Positions 9,026-18,638 are shown, counted from the first letter of the stretch. The stretch is DNA of 64,000 nucleotides from an uncultured Candidatus Melainabacteria bacterium (GCA_934757275.1 CAKVLN010000004.1:62001-126000); one strand, 5' to 3'. A program made the numbers and translations. The notes: a model not told the origin generated them from the sequence alone.

Positions 9026-11117
9026 TATAGCTATAAACCTGATTTAATGTATCATTGAAAGCATTTTGATTACCAAAAAATACATAAAATTCGGCTTTAT
9101 TATTGCCAATCATTTGCAAAGTGTCAACCTCAATTGGTGGACCTGCAGGAGTAGAACGAGCTGGGTTTTGGGGGTTAGAAATAACTCCAGTTGCTCTCAA
9201 AATCGGTACATAAACTCTGTTCTTAAAAATCTCATATTGAGTTAACCCTTTTGTCACAACGCCAAGATTATTACCTTCTTCATCAATCAAGAAACCTCTC
9301 TGCATTGGCGCAGTATTAGTTTTTGCCTCAACACCACGAATTTCAGGAAGATTTTTTCTTATATCATAATCAGGCTCAAAATTCCTTTTGATTAGCTGGT
9401 TCATATCCTCTGAAAAGACTTCTTGTATAGGATTAGTTAGTTCAAAACTAACCGCCAGTAAATGATTTTTTTGTGTATTAATCCAATCAAACACGAATTT
9501 CAAACTAGTAGAATTTTTATCTAAACTTACTACAAGCGGAATAATATCCCATCTTCCTTCAAAATCTATTTTCAAAGAAACTCTAGTTGGCGTTTTTAGA
9601 AGAGCTTTTGAGCGCAAAAGCTTAAAATTTGTTCCGCTATCATCTGCCTTAGGACCGCAATTGTAACTATCGCCTAAATCTACAAAATCTACCAAGGACA
9701 TTTTTACACCGTTTACAAAAATTTCACCGTTTTCAATTTTTAATGAAATATTAGAATTTTCAATAAAATCATCACCAACTTTTAAATCAGTTTCCGAAAC
9801 AGCTGGCATAAGATACTCAATTTCGTTGGTTTCTAGGTTCTTAATTTCTGCAAGATAAGTATAAATATTAGTATAATCCTCTGTTATCGGTATTCTTTGA
9901 GTATCGGTCAACAAATATTTGTCAAACCCTTTTCTGAAACCAACTTTCTCATAGCCTTCCAATTTTTGAGTAGTTTCAAATTCGACAATTCCAGAAAATT
10001 CTCTATTAGAAAGATTTAAAATTTTCTTTTCCTCAAAATGATTTTTAAACTTCAACTCATCAATAATTGTATTTGCAATTTGCTTAATCTTCATGTAACG
10101 AATAAAGTTTTCTTCATGCACGTCAGCAGTAGAACAACCACAAATGCTATCGTGAGCTTGATTTTGAAGTAACATTTTATAAGCATATTCTAGCAAACTA
10201 TCATATTTTGTTTCCTTTTGCTGGTTCTTAAATCTTGTTGCTAAATCAAGCAAATATGTACATTCGACATTTTCCCTTTTCAAATCTAATCTGGAAGAAT
10301 AACAACCTTGCAGAACAAAGGTTTTAGAATTATCACGGAGTTCATCGTTCCACTCAAACTGTTTAAATCTATTCTCAACACGTTTAAAATAATCAAATGG
10401 CGAACCTAATCTTATGGAGTAACTATCTTTCAAAAGCTCATTAATCGTTTCTATCTGAACATCAATATCTGTTTCCACACCCAAATGATCAGCACCTATT
10501 GGAAGTAAAATAAAATCGCCAGATTTTTCCGCAAGCAAATCTAGGTTTGCTTTCAACAATTCCGCCTTCTTCTCTATTGGCGCATCAATTGAGAAAACAT
10601 CATTAAAATATCCTCTAACAAGATTTATCGTATCCATTCCGCACCAAGAAAATTCTGCTGGAAAATCACCACAACCACGCCAAACAACACATTTATCTAT
10701 ACCAAAATCTCTCAAGATATCGACTACATTTTGACTATGTCCAAAAGTATCAGGAAGATAGCCTATAAAATCATTACAGCCATATTTTTGAGCTATCTTC
10801 ATACCGATTTCTAAATTTTTTGAAAAGCAAGTTTTGTCGGTTAAAAATTCATCAACAAGGCAATAAAAAGGTCCAATAAAAAGCTTTTTGCGCTTGATTA
10901 ATGAGCGTACGAGCTCTTCATTTTCTGGACGCATTTCTAAATAATCTTCTAACGCACTAACCTGTCCATCAAAATAAAAACAAGGAATTTTTCCAGCTTG
11001 AAGTAGGTCTAAAATGTTGTCAAACACTCTCAACAACCTCATACGGAAGATTTCAAACTCTCTATACCACTCTCTATCCCAGTGCGTGTGTAAGTACGCT
11101 ATAACTTGTTTTCTCAT
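9015..11117 (-). CDS. GH38-family alpha-mannosidase
   Basis: The N-terminus reads AYLHTHWDREWYREFEIFR, the GH38 signature with its zinc-binding His and Asp. It is followed by FGHSQNVVDILRDFGIDKCV in the catalytic domain. The C-terminal half is beta-rich, as in the family. The length is 700 residues, shorter than many MngB-type enzymes (850-1000). The enzyme would hydrolyse alpha-mannosides, including mannosylglycerate-type substrates, in the cytoplasm; no signal peptide is present. I prefer the ATG at 11117 to TTG at 11135 because it places the His-Trp-Asp motif at the usual distance. A TATAAT box precedes it closely. The next gene upstream is a GH13 enzyme on the same strand, suggesting carbohydrate catabolism. 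Confidence 0.88.
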   Translation of the reverse strand: MRKQVIAYLHTHWDREWYREFEIFRMRLLRVFDNILDLLQAGKIPCFYFDGQVSALEDYLEMRPENEELVRSLIKRKKLFIGPFYCLVDEFLTDKTCFSKNLEIGMKIAQKYGCNDFIGYLPDTFGHSQNVVDILRDFGIDKCVVWRGCGDFPAEFSWCGMDTINLVRGYFNDVFSIDAPIEKKAELLKANLDLLAEKSGDFILLPIGADHLGVETDIDVQIETINELLKDSYSIRLGSPFDYFKRVENRFKQFEWNDELRDNSKTFVLQGCYSSRLDLKRENVECTYLLDLATRFKNQQKETKYDSLLEYAYKMLLQNQAHDSICGCSTADVHEENFIRYMKIKQIANTIIDELKFKNHFEEKKILNLSNREFSGIVEFETTQKLEGYEKVGFRKGFDKYLLTDTQRIPITEDYTNIYTYLAEIKNLETNEIEYLMPAVSETDLKVGDDFIENSNISLKIENGEIFVNGVKMSLVDFVDLGDSYNCGPKADDSGTNFKLLRSKALLKTPTRVSLKIDFEGRWDIIPLVVSLDKNSTSLKFVFDWINTQKNHLLAVSFELTNPIQEVFSEDMNQLIKRNFEPDYDIRKNLPEIRGVEAKTNTAPMQRGFLIDEEGNNLGVVTKGLTQYEIFKNRVYVPILRATGVISNPQNPARSTPAGPPIEVDTLQMIGNNKAEFYVFFGNQNAFNDTLNQVYSYIIV

Positions 11118-11195
11118 AGGTTCATGATAACTCAAATTATATCTCTACGCAATGATATTGTTAAAATAATAAAACACTTCAAAATAAAAAATAAA

Positions 11196-11215
11196 GCCGA
11201 GTGTGTCCACTCGGC
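11196..11215 (-). terminator. Likely terminator of the GH13 gene
   Basis: GCCGAGTG and CACTCGGC form an 8-bp stem with a 4-nt loop. On the minus strand it is followed by a T-rich run (TTTATTTTTTATTTTG). It lies about 110 bp beyond the GH13 stop and before the GH38 promoter. A separate palindrome (AGTTTTCCTAGGAAAACT, 11307-11324) overlaps the GH13 stop codon. Confidence 0.55.
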
Positions 11216-11322
11216 AAATCCCTATATTACTTAATCGTAGTTTACTTAATCGTACTATACTCCATTTGGGCTTTTGCCCTTAAAGCTATTTCGAGGAAAT
11301 TTTCCTAGTTTTCCTAGGAAAA

Positions 11323-13593
11323 CTATTTGATTACAGTAAAGAACTTAAATTCTGCTGGCATCAACTTTCCAAAAGAAAGAGAGTTTGTAGCTGCCACGAA
11401 TTTTTCTTCAATATAATCAGTTCCATCAAATCTAAATTCAGAAACAATAGAATAATCACAAGAAAGTTCAATTGTCTTGTCGAAAACTTCTCGACCTTCT
11501 CTTGTTTCTGTCCACGAATTACCATTTTCTTCAACACGGAATTTTTCAGTTGGTAATTGATAGTTAGCAACTACAAGAATTGAGTTTTTAACTCCTTCCT
11601 TCTGAATTTGCCATACTACAAAACCATCTTCATCTTGTCTGATAATATGTGCTTCACCATCAGTAATTACTGGTGAATTTTTCGCAAATCTATCAATTGC
11701 ATCAAATTTTGCGTAGAAATCATAATCTTTTGCTCTTGGCATAGAAACTTCATTACCAATAACTGATTCCATGCCAGTTTTTGTAAAAGATTCATCGCCA
11801 TCAATGTACATAACAGGTCTTTGAGCGTTGCGTCCTCCTGGTAAGAATTTGTATTTGAACCATTTGAACAATGCGCCTTGTTCTCCTAACTGTGCAGGAT
11901 ATCTGTCAATAGCCTCAAACTCACCATCTTGGTTGTTATACGTTTTCAAAATTGAAAGCGGAGTTGATTTTTTTGAAGTTGAATTATAATTAGCCAATGT
12001 CAAATTATCTTCGGCAATAGCTTCCGGTGTTTTGTAGCTTTGTGAAACAATATCATTTCCCCAAAGTACATCAAAATTCATATCTTCATGGTATTCTTTG
12101 TAAAAATTATCCCAAAGCATATATTCTGCCAATGTAGCAAAATATGGAATTTTATCTTTCATTGCTGTGTTAAGCATACCCAAAACTTTTCTTGGCGCTC
12201 TATAACTAATTGGAACACCATCTTTTTCAGAAACTTCATCAACAATATGGTCAATGTGATCTACTCTGAAGCCATCAAAATTAAACTCTTCTTGAAGATT
12301 CTTCATATAATCAATAAAGAATTTAATTACATCGTTATTATACTTACCATTTTCAAGACATACAAAATAGTATGGGGTTTGGCAATCTAAATTTGCAAAA
12401 TGAGTTACATCTTCGCCATCAAACTTGTAATGTTTGAAAGTCGGATAAGATGCGCCTTCGCTCATTCTATCAAATACTGGAACACCAGCAGAACACCACG
12501 CACCACCTGGAGCTGGCCACATACCTTCTTTAATCAAAGCTTGAATAATTTCACCTTGATTTGTTATATCATTTTCAGAAAGTTTTCTGTTGTGCTTATT
12601 GCCAGCAACTGTGTTAATAATAGTTTTAGCTTTCTTATGTAATTTATCTTGAATGCTCTTTTCAAGCATAGAATTTGACAAGAAAATCTTTGTATCTTTT
12701 AACAAAGCGTCTAATTCGTTAAAGATATTTTGGTAATGTTCTGACAAATCGCCGTAGCTTTCGCCCTTGATTGCTTTTTTGTAAATTCCACATACAATAT
12801 TCAAATCATCTTGAGAAAATTTGTCTTTCAATTCAAGCGCAACTTTGTCAACATTTTTTGACAACTCTTCAATCAAAGCGTTGATATCAAACCAACGAGC
12901 GCATTCTGGAGTTGTTAGAACGATTTTTGAAAATCTTCCAGTTTGAGGAAGTATATCATAAATCACTGGGTGTCCAGCAAGTTGTGTCATTTGTATAAAG
13001 GTTTTAACTTGCTCATCTGCATTCAAACCAGTTTTTTCTAAGATATTTTTGTCCTCTAGATTTGGACTTACGCAGCTTGCAGTTGGAAGATACGCACAAC
13101 CAAATTCACGAGGGTGAAATGGAATTAAATACATTGTGGTTGAAAATACGTTATTGTTCAAATTTCCAGTTGGCAAAATCAAAAGTTGACGTAACCAATC
13201 CATAAATTTACCAGCTTGAGTGTTATCTTTGCCCAAACCTGCTAAATTTGTTAACTTAATATCGTGTCCTTCTTTTTGCAACCAGCTTGAATCTTTGACG
13301 TTGTTTCTTGCAAGAACACTTGATTTTGCAAACTCAAATTTGCCGTCTTTGAATACGCCATTTGCTTCCCATTTTGATTCTAGCGCAAATAAAACTTCTG
13401 CATCAGTTAATTCTTCTAACGCTTTAACTTGCGGATAAGGAAGATACCCGAATTTTGACATTGTGGTTTTCAAATACTCTTTTCTTTCTTCGCTAATACT
13501 ATCAAAAGAATACATTTCTTTAAGCTTAGAGTAGAAACTGTTCAAATTTTCACATGAATTAGCAGCTTCTTTTTTGAACAAAAAGTCTAACAT
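11323..13593 (-). CDS. GH13-type alpha-amylase-family glycosidase
   Basis: The 756-residue protein has the conserved clan-H strands. FDGFRVDHIDHIVD (about residues 455-470) contains the nucleophile region and the Arg-x-Asp pair. FATLAEYM supplies the acid-base Glu. An N-terminal ~350-residue region is mostly helical and of unclear role, and the C-terminus is a beta-type domain. No signal peptide is present, so it probably acts on intracellular alpha-glucan or a small glucoside. The subfamily cannot be set by eye. GAAGGAG precedes the ATG, confirming the start. It is followed by the GH38 gene on the same strand, with a terminator-like hairpin between. Confidence 0.72.
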   Translation of the reverse strand: MLDFLFKKEAANSCENLNSFYSKLKEMYSFDSISEERKEYLKTTMSKFGYLPYPQVKALEELTDAEVLFALESKWEANGVFKDGKFEFAKSSVLARNNVKDSSWLQKEGHDIKLTNLAGLGKDNTQAGKFMDWLRQLLILPTGNLNNNVFSTTMYLIPFHPREFGCAYLPTASCVSPNLEDKNILEKTGLNADEQVKTFIQMTQLAGHPVIYDILPQTGRFSKIVLTTPECARWFDINALIEELSKNVDKVALELKDKFSQDDLNIVCGIYKKAIKGESYGDLSEHYQNIFNELDALLKDTKIFLSNSMLEKSIQDKLHKKAKTIINTVAGNKHNRKLSENDITNQGEIIQALIKEGMWPAPGGAWCSAGVPVFDRMSEGASYPTFKHYKFDGEDVTHFANLDCQTPYYFVCLENGKYNNDVIKFFIDYMKNLQEEFNFDGFRVDHIDHIVDEVSEKDGVPISYRAPRKVLGMLNTAMKDKIPYFATLAEYMLWDNFYKEYHEDMNFDVLWGNDIVSQSYKTPEAIAEDNLTLANYNSTSKKSTPLSILKTYNNQDGEFEAIDRYPAQLGEQGALFKWFKYKFLPGGRNAQRPVMYIDGDESFTKTGMESVIGNEVSMPRAKDYDFYAKFDAIDRFAKNSPVITDGEAHIIRQDEDGFVVWQIQKEGVKNSILVVANYQLPTEKFRVEENGNSWTETREGREVFDKTIELSCDYSIVSEFRFDGTDYIEEKFVAATNSLSFGKLMPAEFKFFTVIK

Positions 13594-13781
13594 AGGGATT
13601 CTCCTTCAAATTGTGATTGTTTGGATTTGTATACAAGGATAATATCATACATATATATTTTTTACAAACAAATGACAGACTTTTTTGAGCTTTTGTAAAG
13701 AAATGTTAAATGTTTTTTGTGATATCCTAGCCTTTTAGCGCAACGGTTCATAACATTAAGCCCGTAGCAATCAAGCCTTAG

Positions 13782-15311
13782 TTACACCAAAACTTCTTTT
13801 TCATTTTTATAAATAACATAACCAAGAGGTGATGCTGGAGGTTTTTTAAGGTTTTTCGCTTTTGTATAAATCACACCAACTTTAGAAGGTTGAGAAGCTG
13901 AAGAATTTTCTCTTGCAAGTTTACAACATTCAAACAAAGTTTCTTCATCAGGTTCTTTGTCTTTAGCTTTCAACAAAACGTGAGAGCCTGCGCAAAGCCT
14001 TGTATGGAACCAATAGTCCTCATCTTTTGCAAGTTTTGATACAATATAATCATTTTGACGGTTATTTCTTCCGACATATACTTCAAAACCATTTATCTCA
14101 AGCTTCAAAATCTCTGTTTTTTCTTGTTTTTTCGGTTTCACATTATCAAGCTTTAATTCTGATTTTATTTCATCAAAATCTTTCATTGATTTTGCGGAAT
14201 TTATGCTATAAATAAGATTTTCTAAATACTCTTTTTCAATTCTCAAACCATCTAACATTTCTGATGATTTTTCTTTTGTAGTTTTTGATTTTACATATAG
14301 CTTAAAATAACGTTGAGCATTCTCTTTCAGACTTTTTGTTTCGTCTAAATCTATTGTTATATTTTTATTATTTATATAATCAAAAATCTCGATTTGTTTA
14401 GAATAATCATATTTTAAATACAAATTTGCCGTCAAAAGTTCTCCGTAAAGTTTGTATTTTTCTGTATTATCACGTTTTTGTAAAAGCGCAGAAATCTTAT
14501 TTATAGAATTTGTAACTTTTTTCAATTTTGGATTAACAATTGCACTCAAGCGAGCTTTTTCGCTATCAACATTCATTTTTTCTTGATAATTTGAATAATA
14601 CTCATCGAGCATTGAATTTACTGATACTTGAGCAAGAGAGTTTGGCAAAAGTTCTTTGAATAATGTATATTTGCCACTTAAAATTGCAGGTGAAAACTCT
14701 TCTGTTGATAAATAGTAATCAATTTTTTCTTGCGACAAGCCTTGAAATTGCGTTTTTAACTCTTGAGATAAATTTGTTTTAGCGTCTTGCTTTGGCGGAT
14801 AAATGTATTTCAAGCCACCCTGCAACTCTCTGTATCGGCTTTTTTCTGCTCCAATATTATGTGCGCAACCGATTATTACAGAGTTTTCTCTATCATATAA
14901 AATTATATTTGAATGTTTTCCCATTAGTTCTATGCAAAGGCAAAGCGAACGTTTTTGTGAAAATTCGTCCATTATTTCAAAATGAAATTCTATAATACGT
15001 TCATTCTCAATAACAAGAGCGTCAGAAATTCGACAACCTTCTAGGTATTTTCTAAGTAGCATACAAAACATTGGTGGTTGTTTAGGAATAGAAATATTTC
15101 TACGAGCTTCATTTTCAGAGTTCATAAAGCAAATGTGATAAATTTGTGGGTTGATATTTATGTATAGCTTTTTGCTTTCAGAATTATTTCTGAGAGAAAA
15201 GACAAAATCTTTTCTTGTTGGTTGTTGTATTTTTTGTAATCTAGCACCTATTATGAAATCAATATTTTCAATAAAAAAAGCTTTTATAGTTAGAAAATCA
15301 ATATTAATCAT
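13782..15311 (-). CDS. rqcH: RqcH/NFACT-family ribosome quality-control protein
   Basis: The 509-residue protein has the NFACT order: an N-terminal Fpg-like NFACT-N domain (IIGARLQKIQQPTRKDFVF), a long coiled-coil middle (about 250-385), and the C-terminal NFACT-R domain (DEDYWFHTRLCAGSHVLL, then ENSSASQPSKVGVIYT). In bacteria with this protein it binds stalled 50S subunits and directs Ala-tail addition to the nascent chain; older annotations call it fibronectin-binding protein A. The length is a little short of the ~570 typical in Firmicutes. The ATG overlaps the stop of the preceding small gene (TAATG), so the two are translationally coupled. Confidence 0.88.
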   Translation of the reverse strand: MINIDFLTIKAFFIENIDFIIGARLQKIQQPTRKDFVFSLRNNSESKKLYININPQIYHICFMNSENEARRNISIPKQPPMFCMLLRKYLEGCRISDALVIENERIIEFHFEIMDEFSQKRSLCLCIELMGKHSNIILYDRENSVIIGCAHNIGAEKSRYRELQGGLKYIYPPKQDAKTNLSQELKTQFQGLSQEKIDYYLSTEEFSPAILSGKYTLFKELLPNSLAQVSVNSMLDEYYSNYQEKMNVDSEKARLSAIVNPKLKKVTNSINKISALLQKRDNTEKYKLYGELLTANLYLKYDYSKQIEIFDYINNKNITIDLDETKSLKENAQRYFKLYVKSKTTKEKSSEMLDGLRIEKEYLENLIYSINSAKSMKDFDEIKSELKLDNVKPKKQEKTEILKLEINGFEVYVGRNNRQNDYIVSKLAKDEDYWFHTRLCAGSHVLLKAKDKEPDEETLFECCKLARENSSASQPSKVGVIYTKAKNLKKPPASPLGYVIYKNEKEVLV

Positions 15312-15571
15312 TAATACCTGCTTCTTTGCATTCTAACATTGCTATTGTATTGATTTACATAGTTTTGATAAGTTGAATAATCAACTCTACTTCTTGTCGC
15401 ATAATTTGATTGCATTTGCCAATAAGGCATGGTGCGATTGTTAACTTGTCTGTTGTAATTATTTCTGTAAGACTGCATTTGCATTGTGCGGTACGCCGCT
15501 GCATTAATTGAGGCTGCGTATACTGCGTTTGCTAATGCTAGTATTAGAAATAAAAGTGCATATTTTTTCAT
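15311..15571 (-). CDS. Small secreted Tyr/Asn/Gln-rich protein
   Basis: The 86-residue protein starts with a clear signal peptide (MKKYALLFLILALANAVYA, cleavage after AYA). The mature part is short and rich in Tyr, Asn, Gln, Arg and Met, with no cysteine and no recognised domain. The start is taken at 15571 because a TATAAT box lies exactly 6 nt upstream and would give a leaderless message beginning at this ATG. An ATG at 15577 abuts the box and cannot be used by such a transcript. Its stop overlaps the start of rqcH. Confidence 0.65.
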   Translation of the reverse strand: MKKYALLFLILALANAVYAASINAAAYRTMQMQSYRNNYNRQVNNRTMPYWQMQSNYATRSRVDYSTYQNYVNQYNSNVRMQRSRY

Positions 15572-15577
15572 AACCAT

Positions 15578-15583
15578 ATTATA
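15578..15583 (-). promoter_or_regulatory. -10 box abutting the coding region
   Basis: Minus-strand TATAAT is separated by 6 nt from the ATG at 15571. This is the clearest example in the left half of the window of the leaderless arrangement. Confidence 0.55.
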
Positions 15584-15648
15584 CAATATAATTAAAAAAG
15601 TGGAGTAGTCAGAAAAAATTAATTAAAATCTTCTTAGATATAAAATTA

Positions 15649-15714
15649 ATACCCACCCGCATTCGTAACTCGCTCACGCTCAAACGACTGCGGCCTCCCT
15701 AACTAGTGAGGTTT
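15649..15714 (+). repeat. Dispersed 66-bp intergenic repeat, copy 1
   Basis: This stretch begins AATACCCACCCGCATTCG and contains CCTCCCTAACTAGTGAGG. A close copy lies in reverse orientation at 42765-42833. The two copies differ mainly in a short central segment. No coding capacity is apparent. Confidence 0.7.
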
Positions 15715-15728
15715 ACGACTTAACTTGT

Positions 15729-15861
15729 AAAAATGCGCCTGGAGACTCTGCCGAGAAAAGGTGACTAAATGTCACGTTTTCGAGAGGTAAGAACCCATTG
15801 AGCTATGCTCAATGCGTGAGACGGGTAAGATACTTCTAGTTAATAAAAAATGCGCCTGGAG
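15729..15861 (+). repeat. Palindromic intergenic repeat, copy A, beside tRNA-Arg
   Basis: The core (15735-15825) shares CTCTGCCGAGAAAA, the loop GACTAAATGTCA and GAGAGGTA with copy B near 20.6 kb. The central hairpin is GAAAAGGTGAC/GTCACGTTTTC with a TAAAT loop and one G-G mismatch. A second hairpin, ATTGAGC-TAT-GCTCAAT, follows. The unit is flanked by two copies of AAAAATGCGCCTGGAG (15729-15744 and 15846-15861); the second is the 3' end of the adjacent tRNA-Arg gene. Confidence 0.7.
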
Positions 15862-15926
15862 GGAGTCGAACCCACGGCAGACAAGGTTTAGGAAACCTCC
15901 GCTCTATCCTACTGAGCTACAAGCGC
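15851..15926 (-). tRNA. tRNA-Arg (anticodon CCT)
   Basis: The minus strand reads GCGCTTGTAGCTCAG at the 5' end. It has an anticodon stem GAGGT/ACCTT with loop TTCCTAA (anticodon CCT), the T-arm GGGTTCGACTCCC and acceptor end CAGGCGC plus discriminator A. All four stems pair (one G-T in the acceptor stem and one at the base of the anticodon stem). No CCA is encoded. It reads AGG codons. Confidence 0.93.
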
Positions 15927-16044
15927 ATAAATGCCAGTTCTTAAAACTAACTACAAATGCAATTTTAGCATGGTTTGCTCTCTAAGTCCAATCACAAAAT
16001 ATTGCCTTGTAAAGGCGTTCAAAGAATGCTAAAATGTTTTGTAT

Positions 16045-16980
16045 ATGAAAAATAAGAAGATTTTAGCGATATTACCTGTAAGTATTGGCGGAAGGCTTAC
16101 GACAAGCAGTATAATAGATGGTTTTAGACAAAACGATTGTGATGTAAAGGTTTTTGACGAACTTTTTGACAAGAATTTATCAGAGTGCTTAAAAGAAGAT
16201 TACGACTTCATCGCAGGATATGATTTTTCAGGGCTAAAAATCAAAATTGACAACCAGTTGCCATGTCGTTCGCTAAATTATTTTTCTGACGATATTAGGA
16301 GCAAAGCCTCTGGGCCAGAATGGGAAAAATATCTTCCATATCTTGAAAATAGCGATAATTATACATTTTATTGGGATAAAGTTCTTACAAGTTATGAAAA
16401 CTTTGAAAACATAAATTACTTACCACACTTTGTAAACTTTGATATCTACAAGGACTTAGGCACAAAACCAGAATTTGATATTATGTTTGCAGGTAGGCTC
16501 GATACTGATTATAGGCTTAGTTTTTTTGAAGAACTTGTAACAAAACTTCCTGAACTAAAAGTCGCTTGGTATGCAATTGACAGACATTTTGAAGACGCAA
16601 AAAAGCGTTCAAAATACCCAGAACTTATTTCGCTCTGCTATCAAGGTTTTATTGATAACGAAGAGGATATGGCAAGAGCTATTAATAATACTAAAATAGT
16701 TTTTAATATTAACTCACAAGGTATTTCATCACTAAATTACAGAACCTTTCAAACTGTTGCTTGTAAACGACTTATGTTAAGTGATTTTAGAGAAGAGTTG
16801 GCGTTATTTGATGGTCACATGCCTTTTTATGAAGATTTTTCTGATTTTATCTTCAAAATAGAAAGTTATTTAGAAGACGAAGAAGCGTACAAACGAGTTA
16901 CAGAAGAGTGTTATAATATAGCGAAAATTAGTCATAATTCTAAAGACTGTACAAGATATATGTTAAAAGTTGCTGGATAA
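16045..16980 (+). CDS. CgeB-like glycosyltransferase
   Basis: The 311-residue protein starts MKNKKILAILPVSIGGRL. The C-terminal half has FDIMFAGRLDTDYRL, then NTKIVFNINSQG and a RTFQTVACKRLMLSDF segment. This arrangement is typical of CgeB/DUF3880-type GT-B proteins, whose glycan-processing roles are mostly untested. There is no membrane segment, so it is cytoplasmic. The start is the ATG at 16045 rather than TTG at 16039. TAAAAT at 16030-16035 may be its -10 box, and there is no Shine-Dalgarno sequence. It is a single gene, facing a convergent protease gene 4 bp away. The acceptor and sugar are unknown. Confidence 0.7.
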   Translation: MKNKKILAILPVSIGGRLTTSSIIDGFRQNDCDVKVFDELFDKNLSECLKEDYDFIAGYDFSGLKIKIDNQLPCRSLNYFSDDIRSKASGPEWEKYLPYLENSDNYTFYWDKVLTSYENFENINYLPHFVNFDIYKDLGTKPEFDIMFAGRLDTDYRLSFFEELVTKLPELKVAWYAIDRHFEDAKKRSKYPELISLCYQGFIDNEEDMARAINNTKIVFNINSQGISSLNYRTFQTVACKRLMLSDFREELALFDGHMPFYEDFSDFIFKIESYLEDEEAYKRVTEECYNIAKISHNSKDCTRYMLKVAG

Positions 16981-16984
16981 CTTT

Positions 16985-17641
16985 TTAAAAGGTTGTATTG
17001 TTTTCGTCTAAATATTCTTTGACGAGATTAATTGGCGTTGCAAAACCTATTCCAATATTTGAAATATTGTTATCAGGGTTATAGATTGCTTGATTTATAC
17101 CGATAATTTCACCGCTTGTATTAAGTAAAGGTCCTCCTGATGAGCCTGGGTTAATTGCTGCGTCTGTTTGAATACGATTTTTTGCATAATCTATTCTGGA
17201 CACAATTCCTTGCGTTAAAGTTCCGCTAAAACCAAACGGGTTGCCAATAGCTAGCACTTTTTGTCCGACTTTAACCTTCGCTGAATTACCGAGTTTGACA
17301 GTTTTTAAATCTTTTTTTGCATCAATTTTAAGTAGCGCTATATCCTTGTTTTCACCCAAATGTTTTATTACTTTGGCGTCATAATTCTGTCCATTACTCA
17401 TTGTAACAACAACTGTATTTCCAACATCAATAACATGCGCACTCGTTAGAATTACACCTGATTTATCGATAATACAGCCCGTTCCGCATGACAATCCATC
17501 TTGAATTTGAGAGTCGACAGTCACAATCGCTGGGTTAATTTTTTCGTATATAGTAACAGGATTTTTTTCCACTCTACCAAAGGAAAAGGCTGGTAATGAC
17601 ACGAAGATAAGCAGAATTGCTAACATAATTTTGTTGTGCAT
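16985..17641 (-). CDS. Secreted HtrA-like trypsin-fold protease without PDZ domain
   Basis: The 218-residue protein starts with a signal peptide (MHNKIMLAILLIFVSLPAFS). It contains the complete catalytic triad in DegP/HtrA context: His in LTSAHVID, Asp in NKDIALLKI and Ser in NPGSSGGPLLN. The protein ends about 25 residues after the serine motif region, so no PDZ domain is present; full HtrA proteins are 350-480 residues. It probably acts in the periplasm on misfolded or specific proteins. GAGGAG lies before the ATG. No partner gene is evident. Confidence 0.88.
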   Translation of the reverse strand: MHNKIMLAILLIFVSLPAFSFGRVEKNPVTIYEKINPAIVTVDSQIQDGLSCGTGCIIDKSGVILTSAHVIDVGNTVVVTMSNGQNYDAKVIKHLGENKDIALLKIDAKKDLKTVKLGNSAKVKVGQKVLAIGNPFGFSGTLTQGIVSRIDYAKNRIQTDAAINPGSSGGPLLNTSGEIIGINQAIYNPDNNISNIGIGFATPINLVKEYLDENNTTF

Positions 17642-17792
17642 AATAACTCCTCTTTTGTTTAAATTTTTACAGAACTAAATTATTAAAACAATTAGTCTTA
17701 TTTAATTCTAATGACTATGTATTGCCAGCTTTCAAATTTTAATGTATAATGGACACGATGTTATATCACAATCGACACAGAAGGAGAAAATT

Positions 17793-18548
17793 ATGTCAAG
17801 AATTGAAAGTTTTAAAAGAGCTTTAGCAGAAAAAAGAGCTGTTAAAATTATTGCTGGTATTGATAATTTTGATGTTGAAAGCGTAAAGAAAGTTGTTAAA
17901 TCAGCTTCAAATTCAGGTGCAAGTGCTATTGATATTTGCGCAAACCCTGATATTATTGCAATGGCAAGAAGCATGACTGAATTGCCTTTGTTCGTATCTT
18001 CAGTAGAACCACAAGAATTAGCTCATGCAGTTGCTTTAGGTGCTGATGCAGTTGAACTTGGTAACTTCGATGCTTTATACAAAAAAGGTCAAACTTTCTC
18101 TGCTTCACAAGTTCTTAGTCTTGCTAGAAGAACAAGAGAATTAGTTGGCGATGACGTATTCTTCTGCGTTACAATCCCTGGTGAAATCTCTATCAACGAA
18201 CAAATCGAATTGGCTCGTGATTTGGAAAACCTAGGCGTAGATTTAATTCAAACAGAAGGTCATTTCTCAAATGAAGCTCCTTCAAACGGTGTAAGAGGTT
18301 TGGTAGAAAGAGCAGAATTAACACTTTCTAACACAATCGAACTTTCAAGAAACGTTGAACTACCTATTATGACAGCAACTGGTATCAACCCTACAACTGC
18401 TGCATTAGCATTTGCTGCTGGTGCATCTGCTATTGGTTGCGGTTCTTGCGTAAACAAACTAGATTCAGAAATTTCTATGTTAGCAGTTTCTAAGAGCTTA
18501 GTAGAAATCGCTGAACGCAACGCTCAATATGTTGTTGAATTAGTTTAG
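17793..18548 (+). CDS. ycf23: Ycf23/DUF561-family TIM-barrel-like protein
   Basis: The 251-residue protein matches the Ycf23 family in overall pattern: IIAGIDNFDVESVKKVV, then GASAIDICANPDI, then LPLFVSSVEPQEL, then GADAVELGNFDALY, and a C-terminal GCGSCVN. The family is typical of cyanobacteria and red-algal plastids and resembles TIM-barrel enzymes; its reaction is not established. The start is set by AAGGAG 7 nt before the ATG at 17793. TATAAT at about 17744 may be the -10 box. A strong terminator follows. This is the best lineage marker in the window. Confidence 0.82.
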   Translation: MSRIESFKRALAEKRAVKIIAGIDNFDVESVKKVVKSASNSGASAIDICANPDIIAMARSMTELPLFVSSVEPQELAHAVALGADAVELGNFDALYKKGQTFSASQVLSLARRTRELVGDDVFFCVTIPGEISINEQIELARDLENLGVDLIQTEGHFSNEAPSNGVRGLVERAELTLSNTIELSRNVELPIMTATGINPTTAALAFAAGASAIGCGSCVNKLDSEISMLAVSKSLVEIAERNAQYVVELV

Positions 18549-18567
18549 TTTAGATTAAATACAAAAC

Positions 18568-18607
18568 AAAAAGATTGTTCTATCAATTGGTAGAACAATC
18601 TTTTTTT
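18568..18607 (+). terminator. Strong bidirectional terminator
   Basis: A 15-bp stem (AAAAAGATTGTTCTA with TAGAACAATCTTTTT) encloses an 8-nt loop. A T-run lies on one side and an A-run on the other. It can end both the ycf23 transcript and the convergent TPR gene transcript. Confidence 0.85.
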
Positions 18608-18638
18608 ATTAATTATTACTGCTTAAAAATTTTTATTA

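Noticed and set aside
15850..15926. Second integrative element at tRNA-Arg, judged from the duplicated 3' end at 15729
   Set aside because: The duplicated pieces are only 117 bp apart with no integrase; treated as part of a small palindromic repeat.
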